From Torymus aiolomorphi (taxonomy: Eukaryota; Arthropoda; Insecta; Hymenoptera; Torymidae), in contig CM070877.1 of NCBI GenBank assembly GCA_036365515.1, forward strand, positions 117,215,321-117,279,320: DNA of 64,000 bases, written 5' to 3'. Positions 10,971-20,699 of this stretch are shown here, piece after piece. Position 1 is the stretch's first letter, and each line of letters opens with the position of its first letter. Position numbers and translations under genes: made by a program. A model generated the notes under the pieces. That model was not told the origin of the DNA and ran no database searches. It worked only from the letters and a program-made list of their open reading frames with translations.

Positions 10971-11531
10971 GAATAAGTACACCTTTCTTCGGGGATTTGC
11001 AATAAAGAATACAGCGTTGACAGCGTAATAGAAAAGAGGTAGGCAGTCGCGTTTGTTATTCTTCTGTACTCAATCGGTAACTTGGTATACGAGGGGGAAC
11101 GGAGTGGAACATCCGGACTATGTGTGTGGTGGGGTGTATTGTAGTGGTGTGTGGTGGCGTGTAGACAGACCCTATACTTCTGGAGGTAGTAAGTTAAATG
11201 AGAAAATCGTGATCGGTTTTCGTACGGTGCGAGAAAGAAAAAAAGAGTGCCCCTCGTTTATCTTTCTCGCTCTATGCTGTGGTTGGCTACTCGCGCTCCC
11301 CTCCAAACTAAGATGATAGAACAACCAATCACAGCACAGTGTGAGAGAGAGAGAGAGAGACAGGCAAGGGACACTTTATCTTCTGTCTCTCTTGCACCGT
11401 ACGAAAACCGACCACGATTTTTTAACACGACATGCTTTCTCCAGGAGTATATGCTCTAAGTTTTTACTCGGGAATGCTCGTGCGCGTGCTCGTGTGCGCG
11501 CATACAGAATTAAGTAAGTTGTATGCTCCAT

Positions 11532-11767
11532 ACAACCTCACGCAAAAACTGTGCGTGCATGCAAATCTCACTAGATTTTGCTAGAGCTAGTTGTGCAACC
11601 AACCTTGACTAAAAATTGTCACTCTTTGTCTCCAGAAAACCATCCATAAATTGTTTGTTTGAGGTTAGACAACGCAGTTTTGATTTTTAATCAAGGTTGG
11701 TTGCCCGCCTTATCCTAGCGAAATCTAGTGAAATTTGCGCGCATGCACAGTTTTTACGTGCGGTTGT
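11532..11767. mobile_element. Palindromic MITE
   Basis: ACAACCTCACGCAAAAACTG on the left is mirrored by CAGTTTTTACGTGCGGTTGT on the right. The arms continue with GCATGCAAATCTCACTAGAT against ATCTAGTGAAATTTGCGCGC and AACCAACCTTGA against TCAAGGTTGGTT. The loop is about 70 bp and no coding sequence is present. Confidence 0.8.
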
Positions 11768-11780
11768 AGAAAGCTCTGTA

Positions 11781-12210
11781 ACAGTGAATCCACATTGCAT
11801 GCCGTATGCTGTATGCCGTCAGAAAAATAGTTGTTGTCTGAAATCTATAATATTTATAACTCTATGGTTACAATTCCTATAGGATTTATAACCATAGAGT
11901 TATAAATCCTATAGATTTCAGACAACAACTTTTTTCTGACGGCATACGGCATACAGCATACGGCATACGGCATGCACAGTGAATCCACATTGCATGCCGT
12001 ATGCCGTATGCCGTATGCTGTATGCCGTCAGAAAAAAATTTGTTGTCCAAAATCTATAGGATTTATAACTCTATGGTTATAAATCCTATATAGGAATTGT
12101 AACTATAGAGTTATAAATATTATAGATTTCGGACAACAACTATTTTTTTGACGGCATACAGCATACGGCATACGGCATACGGCATACGGCGTGCAATGTG
12201 GATTCACTGT
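11781..12210. mobile_element. Two abutting foldback MITEs with CGGCATA repeats
   Basis: Both ends carry ACAGTGAATCCACATTGCA or its complement. Next to the ends are tandem 7-mers, TATGCCG on the left and CGGCATA on the right, then TGACGGCATA/TATGCCGTCA and an inner palindrome around CTATGGTTAYAATTCCTATA. The end motif is repeated at 11977, where the first copy loses its own right end, so a truncated first copy (11781-11976) abuts a complete second (11977-12210). Confidence 0.85.
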
Positions 12211-13572
12211 AAGGAACTGGCGTTCCTTGGAGTATGAAACCAACATAGACCCAAACTTTAAGCCTCTTTTACAATGAGTGCAATCGATTCGAACCCTTTT
12301 ACACTACGCATTCACGCATATTACCGACATGAGATTAAACTCAACCGAATTATTAGAGTAAATAATAAATAGGGTAAAATAATAACAATAACTGCGATTA
12401 TTATAAACAATACTCCCAATTTTATTAAAATCTTGGGTATAATTGGTGTCTGATAATCATTTAAATAATAGATGCAACGCTGTCATGATTTCAGGTTAAA
12501 GAACATACTAATCAACAATATGACAGTAATTAACAAATCATCAGCATCGCCGTCGCTGATAACTAATTGTTAAAATATGACGCTTATAATTATTGAAGAA
12601 TGTGCGGTATTTTATAGCAAACGTTGCGCGACGTATAATCGGAGGATAATAATGTTGTGCAACGTTGTGTAAATAAATAAATATAATAACTAAAGATAGT
12701 TAAGGAGTTGATTAGCAATGATTATAATGACCAACTAAAGATATTAATAATATTAATAACAATAATTTATCACTGGGGCTAAAAATAAACAATAAAGCGC
12801 AATATGCCTTATTATAGATAATTAACAACAAACTTAAGAATAATCTCGAGATATCCGGATAATTGACTATTTCTGGAGGTACTGACGCGTAATAATAACA
12901 ATTGTATATAATTAAATAGTTTTCCGGGATAATAGTAACAAAACGATGCTCAGCGTTTAATTGAAGGTTAATGACGTCGTGCAACGTTATAAAATTAACA
13001 AACTATGACCAATTCGGGGATAATTAATATCAATTGCAATGAATAAATAAAGGCATTGTTTATACAGTTGTCAACGACTACCAGGAAAATTAGGAGTTGC
13101 GTAATAAAACATAATGGAATTAAGTATAATTAATTAATAACAACATTACTATAGAAACGTTAATAATAAATGCATTAAGGATATTTAATAATTGCCATAT
13201 AAGCAGAGATAAACAATTGATAAGGATCCACGTGATTTGATAACAAGTTTAGCAACAAATTCCAGGATATTTTTATAGATAACTAATAGTTTAAGGTATT
13301 AATAATTAATATTGAAAATAATTGCAATTTAAAAGATAATTAAGACAATATGCAACAATATTGTGCAACGTATAGTTAATAAATAATGATAGCATATAAA
13401 TCTGACTTAAGAGGTTAATTAGATTAATTAAAACAAATAAAGTAAGCCATTAATAAAGTTATTAGCGATAATTTATTAGTTGGTTAATAATTGAGCATTT
13501 TAAGCACTTTTCATTAATAAATTGAGATCATTTTGATTAATAAAGGAGAGACCGGGTAAACGAATAAGGTAA
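12211..13572. other. AT-rich stretch dominated by TAATAA/AACAAT
   Basis: This 1.36 kb segment is unusually rich in AATAATAAC and TTAATAATT words and has few G or C. The phrase GTTGTGCAACGTT recurs in variants (near 12620, 12655, 12970 and 13360). There is no open frame of interest and no clear terminal repeat. It may be a diverged satellite-like or non-coding element. Confidence 0.45.
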
Positions 13573-15103
13573 CCGTGCTAAAAATCACCGATTGAATCCG
13601 ATTAATTCGGATTGAATTTAACAGTAAGTGAATTCGGAACTATTGTATTTCAATCCGGTCAATCGGGGCCCCCGATTGAAAGTGAATCGGTTTCAATGCC
13701 GTATCAATCGGAATCTGATTTTATACGATATTTCCGGATTTAATTCAATCCGAATCAATCGGTTTCAATGATATTTTTGTTGAATCCGTTTTAATCGTCC
13801 TAGTTTGTCCTAAAAATCGCCCTAAAAATCGTCCTAAAAAAAAAAATCGTCCTAAAAAAGTGAATCGTTTTCAATCCTTTCCAATCGTAATATTTCTATA
13901 TTTAACTATGAATTCGTTTGAATCGGGTGCATCCCGATTGTATTCAATCGGGATCCATCGGCTTCAATTGTAGCCGTTTATCATAATATATGATAGAATA
14001 GTATATTATGCACCAAGGGAATAAAGTGGGCTGTGTGCTCCCTGCGCGAGAGTTGTCGCCTGAGCGAAGCGAGGGCGACAAACGCGCAGTTTCGCACAAC
14101 CAACTGTATTCACGAGTGCAATATACGACTTTTTAACACAACTATCACAAAGTTCGTACTCGTTTCCCGCTGAAAAGGGAAAAAATGCTGCATTTTGATT
14201 CCCTAACCTCACTCTCGTTTCCAGCGCAACGCACTTTTGTGCCCTCGCCTTCGGCTCCGGCACAAACAGTGCGTTGTGCTGGGGACTAGAGTGGGGGTAG
14301 GGAATGAACGTAGCTCTTTTTTCCCACTTCGGCGGGAATAAAGTACGAACTTTATAATGGGGTGTGTTAAAAAGGTTATCTTAATTACTCAAATGACTTT
14401 TAACTTTTATTCATTTAAAAACAATACTTTATGAAGGGTACATATATTTTATAAATATTGTATATTGATCTTTGATGTATAATATTTAATTAGGGCTCTA
14501 ATTATTGTTACAAATATTTCTCGGCCTTTTATTGGTCAATAAAATAATATGGCTAATTTCATATTTCGTTTTGTGAACCTTTGGTACTTTTTACATATAC
14601 GTACTACAGATAAGAATTATTGTTTCGTATTTTGACGATGATACGAAAATTTGCCCTTATTACTCATAAATTTACTAATATCTTAATCTAATTCACTACC
14701 AATTTTATATTATTAATAATTTTATTTTCAATTAATATTTTTAATTAACTACCGCGAGCATTAAATAAACTCATAAAAATTAGATTTAACCCGACTGAAA
14801 CCGATTCATTCAGATTGAAGTTGGTAATTATTTTTTCAAATAAAATGATTGACTGTACCAATACAAAACGATTGAAATGGATTTAAGATCAGGAAGTTAT
14901 CACCGGGTGATAGCGCCAGGAACTAATCACTAATGCCAGTTAAACAGAAGAATTCTTAAGAAGTTGAGAAATTGACTAATGAATTCGTTTCAATCGTTTT
15001 TAATCGTGTAAATACTTTTGAATCCGGATTTCTCGGATCAAGATTTCGTATTCAAACGGATTTACTGTTTTCAATCCGATTCAATCGGTGATTTTTAGCA
15101 GGG
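13573..15103. mobile_element. 1.5 kb TIR element rich in CCGATTGAA words
   Basis: The ends are inverted: CCGTGCTAAAAATCACCGAT on the left and ATCGGTGATTTTTAGCAGGG on the right. The arms continue with GATTGAATCCGATT against CAATCCGATTCAATC. The inner arms are full of short CCGATTGAA/TTCAATCGG words in both directions. A second, GC-rich palindrome is nested at about 14131-14373. A related piece ending in the same AGCAGGG interrupts the LINE at about 47527-47909. No open frame encodes a transposase, so this is a non-autonomous element; the superfamily is not resolved because the target duplication is unclear. Confidence 0.75.
14131..14373. repeat. GC-rich palindrome inside the 13573-15103 element
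   Basis: CTTTTTAACACA on the left and TGTGTTAAAAAG on the right mark the ends. Inside, CACAAAGTTCGTACT pairs with AGTACGAACTTTATAA, and CAGCGCAACGCACTTTTGTG pairs with CACAAACAGTGCGTTGTGCTG around a CTCGCCTTCGGCTCC centre. The composition differs sharply from its AT-rich host. Confidence 0.75.
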
Positions 15104-15600
15104 AACAACAAATTACTGGTGATACAAGTTGCATAAATTGTTGATTGACACTATTATTAATAATACGTCATTAAACGTAATCTAACACACATCATAATCT
15201 GTTGCAGAGTATTCTAATGGATATTTTATTCCTAGAACCCCTAGGTAGTAACAATTCCACGAAATTACGTAGTAGGTAACCGACCAAAAGAGGGAACCAA
15301 TGAGAGAAGCAGAATCTCCAACCACAGAAGAAGGGGGCGGATCCTCTTCTCAGATTTTAGGGGTCCTACAGCCCTTCCACAGGCTATGGATGTATTTCCA
15401 GTTCTCGCCACCAGAGGGAGAGGGATCATCTTTAACGGCTTTCAGATCCGTGCTCACCATATAAAAGAGGGCCCAGCACCCCGACGAGCAGTCTCGCTTA
15501 GAGAAAAAATTCCAACCTTGGATTTATCAGCACCCACGTATCTTCAAGAACTACGCCGAATTTATGTATATAGTTACATCAAGATTAACGCATTTTAACG
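15104..15600. other. Unassigned segment with TATA-like promoter motif
   Basis: Composition rises above background around 15290-15560, and CATATAAAAGAGGGC at about 15459 looks like a TATA box about 30 bp before an AGCAGTCTCG start-like sequence. This could be a solo LTR or other retroelement leader, but no matching second copy or primer site is present in the window. The 70-codon frame here has no recognisable motif. Confidence 0.3.
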
Positions 15601-15800
15601 ATTTATATCAAGTTTCAACGAATTCCATCAAGTTTAACTGTTAACGTATATCAACAAGTTATAACAAGCTTTAAAGAGTTTCAACGAGTTTCAACGGGCT
15701 TCAACAAGCTTGAACGAGTTTCAACAAGTTTTCAAAGAGTTTGAACGAGCTTCAACAAGTTTCAACGAGTTTCAATAAGCTTCAATTAACTTTGAAGATC
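15601..15800 (+). repeat. Degenerate GAGTTTCAAC tandem repeat
   Basis: About 18 copies of a 9-12 bp unit (GAGTTTCAAC, AAGCTTCAAC, AAGTTTCAAC and variants) follow one another. The unit length wobbles, so the frame is not kept. Confidence 0.8.
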
Positions 15801-16025
15801 TTAAAACAAGTCAACTACATTACACAACAACGAGTCAACAACAAAGAAGAGATCAACATCCTCACCAATCAGAGAAGGGAGAGCTGCCCAAGGTTTTTGA
15901 GGCTGTGGTTTTCCTTGGAACTTCAGGGTGAATACCAGGACAACGAGTGATTGAAATTGGATCCACGGCCTCCATATCGAAGGAAGAGCCCCAAACAACA
16001 CAAAATCCGACGGATAAATCAGATA

Positions 16026-16047
16026 ACACACACACACACGCACGCAC

Positions 16048-16112
<65 letters not shown>
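16026..16112. repeat. (CA)n-(TA)n compound microsatellite
   Basis: CA dinucleotides with a few CG variants to about 16090, then TA dinucleotides. It ends directly at a GGGGCTTCGCCCC hairpin motif. Confidence 0.95.
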
Positions 16113-16160
16113 CACTAGTGGGGCTTCGCCCCCCTGCTCGCTCCGCTCGCCAACCCCCGA
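16113..16160. repeat. Dispersed hairpin motif, copy A
   Basis: CACTAGTGGGGCTTCGCCCC followed by CCTGCTCGCTCCGCTCGCCA. Related motifs in the same orientation occur near 50672, 54302 and 63703, two of them also beside TATATA tracts. On the minus strand the hairpin is followed by CTAG-T, as in Helitron 3' ends; that identification is tentative. Confidence 0.55.
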
Positions 16161-16308
16161 TGTGTTGTAATTATAATAAAAAATGTTTTAAATTGTATAC
16201 TTAGGAATAATTTTATAGCGAAAGATATAAATGTATAATTGTCAGAAAGATCCCATTGGAAAAATGTTTATAAAGATAAGAAATGTATAATATATAAGTT
16301 ATATATAT

Positions 16309-16605
16309 TTAACAGTTTCCCACGCCACCTTAGAGGTACTGTGAATAGGCGCGTTGGATTTTTTTTTAAAGTGGTATCCCTCGCCAATAGCCCTACGTAA
16401 CCACTTTCGATGTTTAATTTTAAATTGGTATACTTTTTATATATGACTTATTTTATTACATATTTTTCATGTAAAAGTTCATAATAACAGAAAGAAAGGA
16501 TAATGAAATAGTGGTTATGTAGAGCTCCAGGCGAAGGATGCCACTTTAAACAAAATCCAACGCGCCTATTCACAGTACCTCTCGGGTGGCGTGGAAAACT
16601 GTTAA
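16309..16605. mobile_element. Palindromic MITE
   Basis: TTAACAGTTTCCCACGCCAC on the left is mirrored by GGTGGCGTGGAAAACTGTTAA on the right, followed inward by AGGTACTGTGAATAGGCGCG and its complement, then AAAGTGGTATCC/GGATGCCACTTT. Weaker symmetry (TATATAAGTTATATA and ATACATTTATATCTTTCT) continues outside to about 16215 and 16690. Confidence 0.85.
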
Positions 16606-16879
16606 TAGTATATAAGTTATATATTATACATTTATATACTGATAATGATTAATAGAATTATTTCTAACTATACATTTATATCTTTCTAAAAAACAATTCC
16701 AAAAGAATTGCTTCTAAAAATTTTTCTAACAGGAAAATTTATATAAAGCTATTGTTAAAGAATAAAAATCCAACAGTACCTTCAAGGTGACATAGCATTT
16801 CATTTCAATCAAAATTCTTTTCTTCCCAATATTAAATTTTACATAAATTTGTTTCCTACTTTATGACATTGTTTAAGAG

Positions 16880-17155
16880 ACATTGAGGGAGGGCTAGGAG
16901 GGAGCTGAGAGGGGAGCTGAGGTGGGGGTGAGGTGGGAGCGAGGGGGGCGCTGAGGTCGGGGTGAGGTGGCGCTGAGGAGGGGGTGAGGGGGGGCTCTAA
17001 GAGAATAAGAAGTCACGAAATAACGTAAAAAATGACGGAATTTTACGTTATTTTGAGGAGGGGGCTGAGGGGGGCGCTGAGGTGGGGGTGAGGAGGGGGC
17101 GAGGGGGGGCTGAGGGGGGAGTGAGGTAGCGCTGAGGTGGGGGTGAGGTGGGGCT
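16880..17155 (+). repeat. G-rich minisatellite (GAGGTGGGGGTGAGG-like)
   Basis: Irregular tandem units of GCTGAGGTGGGGGTGAGG and variants, strongly G-biased on the + strand. It is interrupted near 16997-17045 by an AT-rich piece with a small palindrome (AATAACGTAAAA...TTTTACGTTATT). The proline-rich minus-strand frame is a repeat artefact. Confidence 0.9.
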
Positions 17156-17356
17156 ACGTGGTAACATTCATCTATATAATATAGGAAGATATATAGCAAA
17201 TTGTCTCGTCATTAAGAGACTCGAGTCATAATAGCCAATTTAAAGATAGATAATTCACAAATTAATTAACTCCTTATATTTAACTCTGTGTTATAAGGAA
17301 TAACAAATTAAATAAGATTTTAAGAAGTTAAGATTGTTAAAATTATTAAGATCATT

Positions 17357-17804
17357 TCGACGCTCCCTACGAAAACTATCACGATTTAGATTGCCACGAA
17401 GACTAGTCCATTTGAGCGTTGGCCGTGAAGACTAGCACACCCCATTGATTTGCGTTGAAGACTAGCCCGATCCGCTTGATTGCGGCGAAGACTAGCACAT
17501 TCCACTGCCTCTTATGTAAATTAACATGGTAATGCGAAGTGCTAGTTTTCGCGGCAAGCTTGCGAATCGTCCTACTTTTCGTCGTAAACTCGCGAATCGT
17601 GCTACTTTTCGTCGCAATCTTACGAATTGTACTATTATTCGACGCAAACTCGTGAATGATGCTAGTTTTCGCGGCAACCTCGCGAATTGTACTAGTATTC
17701 GCGGCAAAGTCGTGAGTTATGCTAGTTTTCGTTGCAGTTTTCTGAAATGTGCTACTCTTCGTGAGGAGGCCAAAAAAGGTGCTAGTTTTCGTAGGGAACG
17801 TCGA
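17357..17804. mobile_element. Foldback element, TGCTAG family, copy 2
   Basis: Ends TCGACGCTCCCTACGAAAAC and GTTTTCGTAGGGAACGTCGA are inverted. The arms consist of roughly 30-bp tandem units, GAAGACTAGCACA with variable spacers on the left and TCGTGCTAGTTTTCGYGGCAA on the right, so left and right arms are mirror arrays. The open frames across the right arm (Ser-Phe-Arg-Gly-Lys-Leu-Ala-Asn repeats) follow from the unit and not from a gene. Copy 1 is at 4304-4446. Confidence 0.85.
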
Positions 17805-18350
17805 TTTAATATGAATTAGACTTTCTTTTTAATCCATTTTAAATATTTCAAATCATAATAACTAAATCCAAGGATAAATAATATACAATTTAATGTATAA
17901 ATCAATTAACTGTTTATATTTAATCCCATATTTTAATAACATAACAAGGTAAATAAGTCTTTAAGAATTTAAGATATAAGATTAGTAAGATTACTTAACA
18001 TAAATTAAAAATACATATTAGATTCTCTTTATTAATTTCAATTAAAGATTTTAAATGGCAATATCTAATAAAAATTCAATTCATTCAATTAACTTTTATA
18101 TTAATTTTCGTACTTTTACATAGCTACTAGTAAAAGATAAATAAGATTTTAAGAACCTCACAAGTTAAGCAGTTAATATTTAATAATCTTATGTAACATC
18201 TATAATCATCCACGAATATAACATCAATTGTACCTACGATTAATTTGCTTATTTTAATTTATACTCGTGCGTAATACATTAGCATAGAGCTGTTTCTTTT
18301 GTAACGTTGCACCTTAATTTTCTCTGTGCATACGCAACAACTTATTTCTT
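17805..18350. other. AT-rich intergenic DNA
   Basis: No gene, clear repeat or inverted pair was recognised; TTAAGAATTTAAGAT-type words recur. Confidence 0.5.
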
Positions 18351-19330
18351 TGAGCCGGATCTGGAGGCTGACGCTCCAATCGTCGCGGAGTCGGTGGGAT
18401 GCCGACTCCTACATTGAGAGAGGAAAGTTATTTGGAGAAGGCACTCGTAAATAACACCAGCATATAAGAACACTTTTCATTTATTCATAATTCCTCACAA
18501 TATTAACCCGACAATAATCACGTGATTCTAGATTACTTGCTTTAACCGTGCCGACGACAACGGAGATCCTACATGAACTCTAATGTACGCGCATCGGACG
18601 CGGCCTCACAACCGGGGTTTCCGGCCCCGCACTCTATACCCGAGAGCGATCGCCGTGCGCAGCCGATTACCGGCGCTCAGCGGCGATACAAGCTCTCGCA
18701 CTCACTATCACACGCGCGCTGATCAACACGAGGCCCGGAGTAACTGTACTCGCCTTTCTGGGAAAGCGTGATGCTCGATGGTGCTGGACTCGCCGCTGCC
18801 CCGGCGCCGCTCGTCCTGCCGTCAGCTACGGCTCGCCGCTGACGGAGAGGATGTGCTCTTCGCTGAGGGAGGAGACGGCCTATGCGCTGCTGGAGCTGTT
18901 GAACGAGAAGGGGCCAGCAGAGCTGGCAGGGCGACGTCAATCCTGTCTCGCTCTCTCTCTCTCTCTCTTACTCTCTCTCTTCTATCGAGCTGCGTGGCTT
19001 CTTATCCAACTCAATTGCGCGCGCGTTGGCTATTCAGCCGTGACTCTCGCCGGCCTGCGCCGGCAGGCGCCGAGATTAGACTCCCCGCGGCAATTAGACG
19101 CGCTCTCTCGCGCTCTCCAGCGTCGCTCCCCTCTCCGCTGGTACCTCTGCCTGCGTGTGTGTCCATGTGTGTGCGTACTTCACACCTTGCGTCGTTGCCG
19201 AATCCTCGTAAACAAAGAAAACCCCATGTAAGTGTACACACAAATACTTCGTATGTACACGGGCTTTGGCCAGCGCAGGCAACGAGGAATGCGAGGCGAC
19301 GAGGGCACCGCTGTTAAGCGTGCTCCTCGT
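18351..19330. other. GC-rich island of unknown nature
   Basis: About 1 kb with far higher GC than its surroundings. Several short hairpins are visible (GAGTCGGTGGGATGCCGACTC; CCGTCAGC...GCTGACGG; a CT simple repeat near 18950). Overlapping open frames exist on both strands (for example 18778-19317 + and 18677-18940 -), but none shows a recognisable domain. They may simply reflect low stop-codon density in GC-rich DNA. It could be a retroelement LTR/leader or a CpG-rich promoter region without a visible gene. Confidence 0.35.
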
Positions 19331-19859
19331 TACACTTTAAACCAAAATTCAAAACTATAAAATAAGCAATGTATATGTATGTGCAAATTAATTTATAAAT
19401 TGAATAAGTGTAATAAATTTATTTCTTGTGCTATTTGTACTTTTGTACTTAATTGGACGACGATCCCATCACCTACATAAAACCTAGGAATTATCTAAAT
19501 TAATTATTACATTTACTTGACACTCTATATTAAACTTTAGTCTATGGCCACTGGGTTCGTAACAAAGTACCTAATAATATCATTATAAGAATGAACACGT
19601 AGGACGAAAAGAATTCTTATATCATGTCACTTTTAAATATAAAATGTAATGTGTAAATATAATATTCTATAGAGAATAAGATCAGATTTAATTATAGATT
19701 TGTAGACAAAATTTGTTGTTATTCTGATTGAATACCTGATTTCAAGACAATCCGGAAGTATAGAAATCCACTCCGGCTTACTCGGTCACAAGGTGACAAC
19801 CATAGGCCCTGCATATAATAGAGAACTCTGAGACTAGCCCTGTGCAGATGCGTCATACG
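19331..19859. other. AT-rich spacer
   Basis: No gene recognised. AATAAA-like hexamers near 19430 and a TTTGTACTTTTGTACTT duplication are the only visible features. Confidence 0.45.
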
Positions 19860-20487
19860 CAGGGCCGTATTACCGCCTACGCCACCAACGCATGGCGTAG
19901 GGGCGGCAGCATCTGGGGGGCGGCAGAATCTCAAAAATCCCAAACCCATGAGGCACAAACTTAAAAATATTTGCAAAAAGTTATGCATTAGAATTTTATT
20001 TTCTACATACTTTTTATCGCCTTTAACTAAAAAATGGTTGTTTTTTAAATAATTATCTCAGTTAAACGATAGAAAAATTTAATAGGTGGGGGATATAAGG
20101 TCCACGCTTATAAGGGCGTCATGTAGACATGAAAAAATAAGCAACACGATTATTTGAATAATTTTTAAACCCAAGTAGCCGGGGGATGCGAGGTCCACGT
20201 ATATTAGGGAATTACGTAGACGTGCAAAAATAAGCAGACAATTATTTAAACAATTTTTAAACCCAAGTAGGCGGGGGATATGAGGTCCACGCATATAAGG
20301 GAGTCATGTAGACATGACAAAATAAGCAAAACGATTATTTAAATAATTTTTAAACTCAAGTAGCCGGGGGACGCGAGGTCCACGCATATTAGGGAATTAC
20401 GTAGACATTTAACAAAAAGCAAGAGAAATATTTAAACAATTTTTAAACCATAGTAGATGGGGGATATGAGGTCCACGCATATAAGCG

Positions 20488-20658
20488 AGAATGTACATAA
20501 GCGCTGCGCTACGCTACGCTGTCGCATTGATTACTTGTAGACCTCGTCGCTGATTGGCTAACATTTAAATATTAGTCAATCAGCGACGAGGTCTACAAGT
20601 AATCAATGCGACAGCGTAGCGCAGCGCAACGTAGCGCAGCGCTTATCTACATTCTCTC
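20488..20658. mobile_element. Palindromic MITE with TAA flanks
   Basis: The ends are GAGAATGTACATAAGCGCTG and AGCGCTTATCTACATTCTC, with long arms meeting at TGATTGGCTAA/TTAGTCAATCA. It interrupts a 93-bp unit (ATATAAGGGAGTCATG) with TAA on both sides, fitting a 3-bp TWA target duplication of PIF/Harbinger type. Related ends occur at 30555 and at about 36738. Confidence 0.8.
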
Positions 20659-20699
20659 TAAGGGAGTCATGTAGTCATGAAAAAATAAGCAAAAAGATT

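Larger units (their letters stand above)
8209..11172. mobile_element. Foldback element with TAT target duplication
   Basis: Long inverted ends start GGGTCTGTCTACACGCC at the left and end GACAGACCC at the right. The arms are about 230 bp and include the CCACCACACACCACTACAAT stretch. TAT occurs at 8206-8208 and 11173-11175. The uninterrupted right end of the host MITE shows that only one TAT existed before, so this is a real 3-bp duplication, as made by PIF/Harbinger-type elements. A simpler copy at 33378-33986 shows the normal interior of about 170 bp, which survives here at about 10791-10965. The remaining 2.35 kb is a second insertion. Confidence 0.8.
8197..11460. mobile_element. hAT-like MITE with 8-bp TSD, split by nested insertion
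   Basis: The ends are CTTAGAGCATAT (8197-8208) and, on the right, ATATGCTCTAAG ending at 11460. They are flanked by identical 8-bp direct repeats TTTTTACT at 8189-8196 and 11461-11468, the target-site size of hAT-type transposases. Without the insertion at 8209-11172 the element would be about 300 bp and palindromic: TATACTTCTGGAG at 11173 pairs with CTCCAGGAGTATA near 11440, and inner arms around 11203-11230 and 11390-11421 pair too. A GA/AG simple repeat sits in the middle near 11345. No transposase is encoded. Confidence 0.8.

Noticed and set aside
15386..15598. 70-codon frame after a TATA-like motif
   Set aside because: Short, no motif, and the region reads more like a retroelement leader; no second LTR found.
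16113..16160. Bacterial contamination suggested by GGGGCTTCGCCCC and GCTCGCTCCGCTCGCC motifs
   Set aside because: The motif is dispersed at four places in one orientation within AT-rich DNA that also holds spliced animal genes.
16894..17199. Proline-rich minus-strand protein
   Set aside because: Translation of the G-rich minisatellite.
17526..17819. Arg/Ser/Phe repeat protein frame (ASFRGKLAN units)
   Set aside because: It is the right arm of a foldback element built of 30-bp repeats, mirrored in the left arm; no gene context.
18778..19317. 179-codon frame in the GC-rich island
   Set aside because: Competing frames of similar length on both strands and low-complexity Ser/Leu/Arg composition; fits low stop density rather than a gene.
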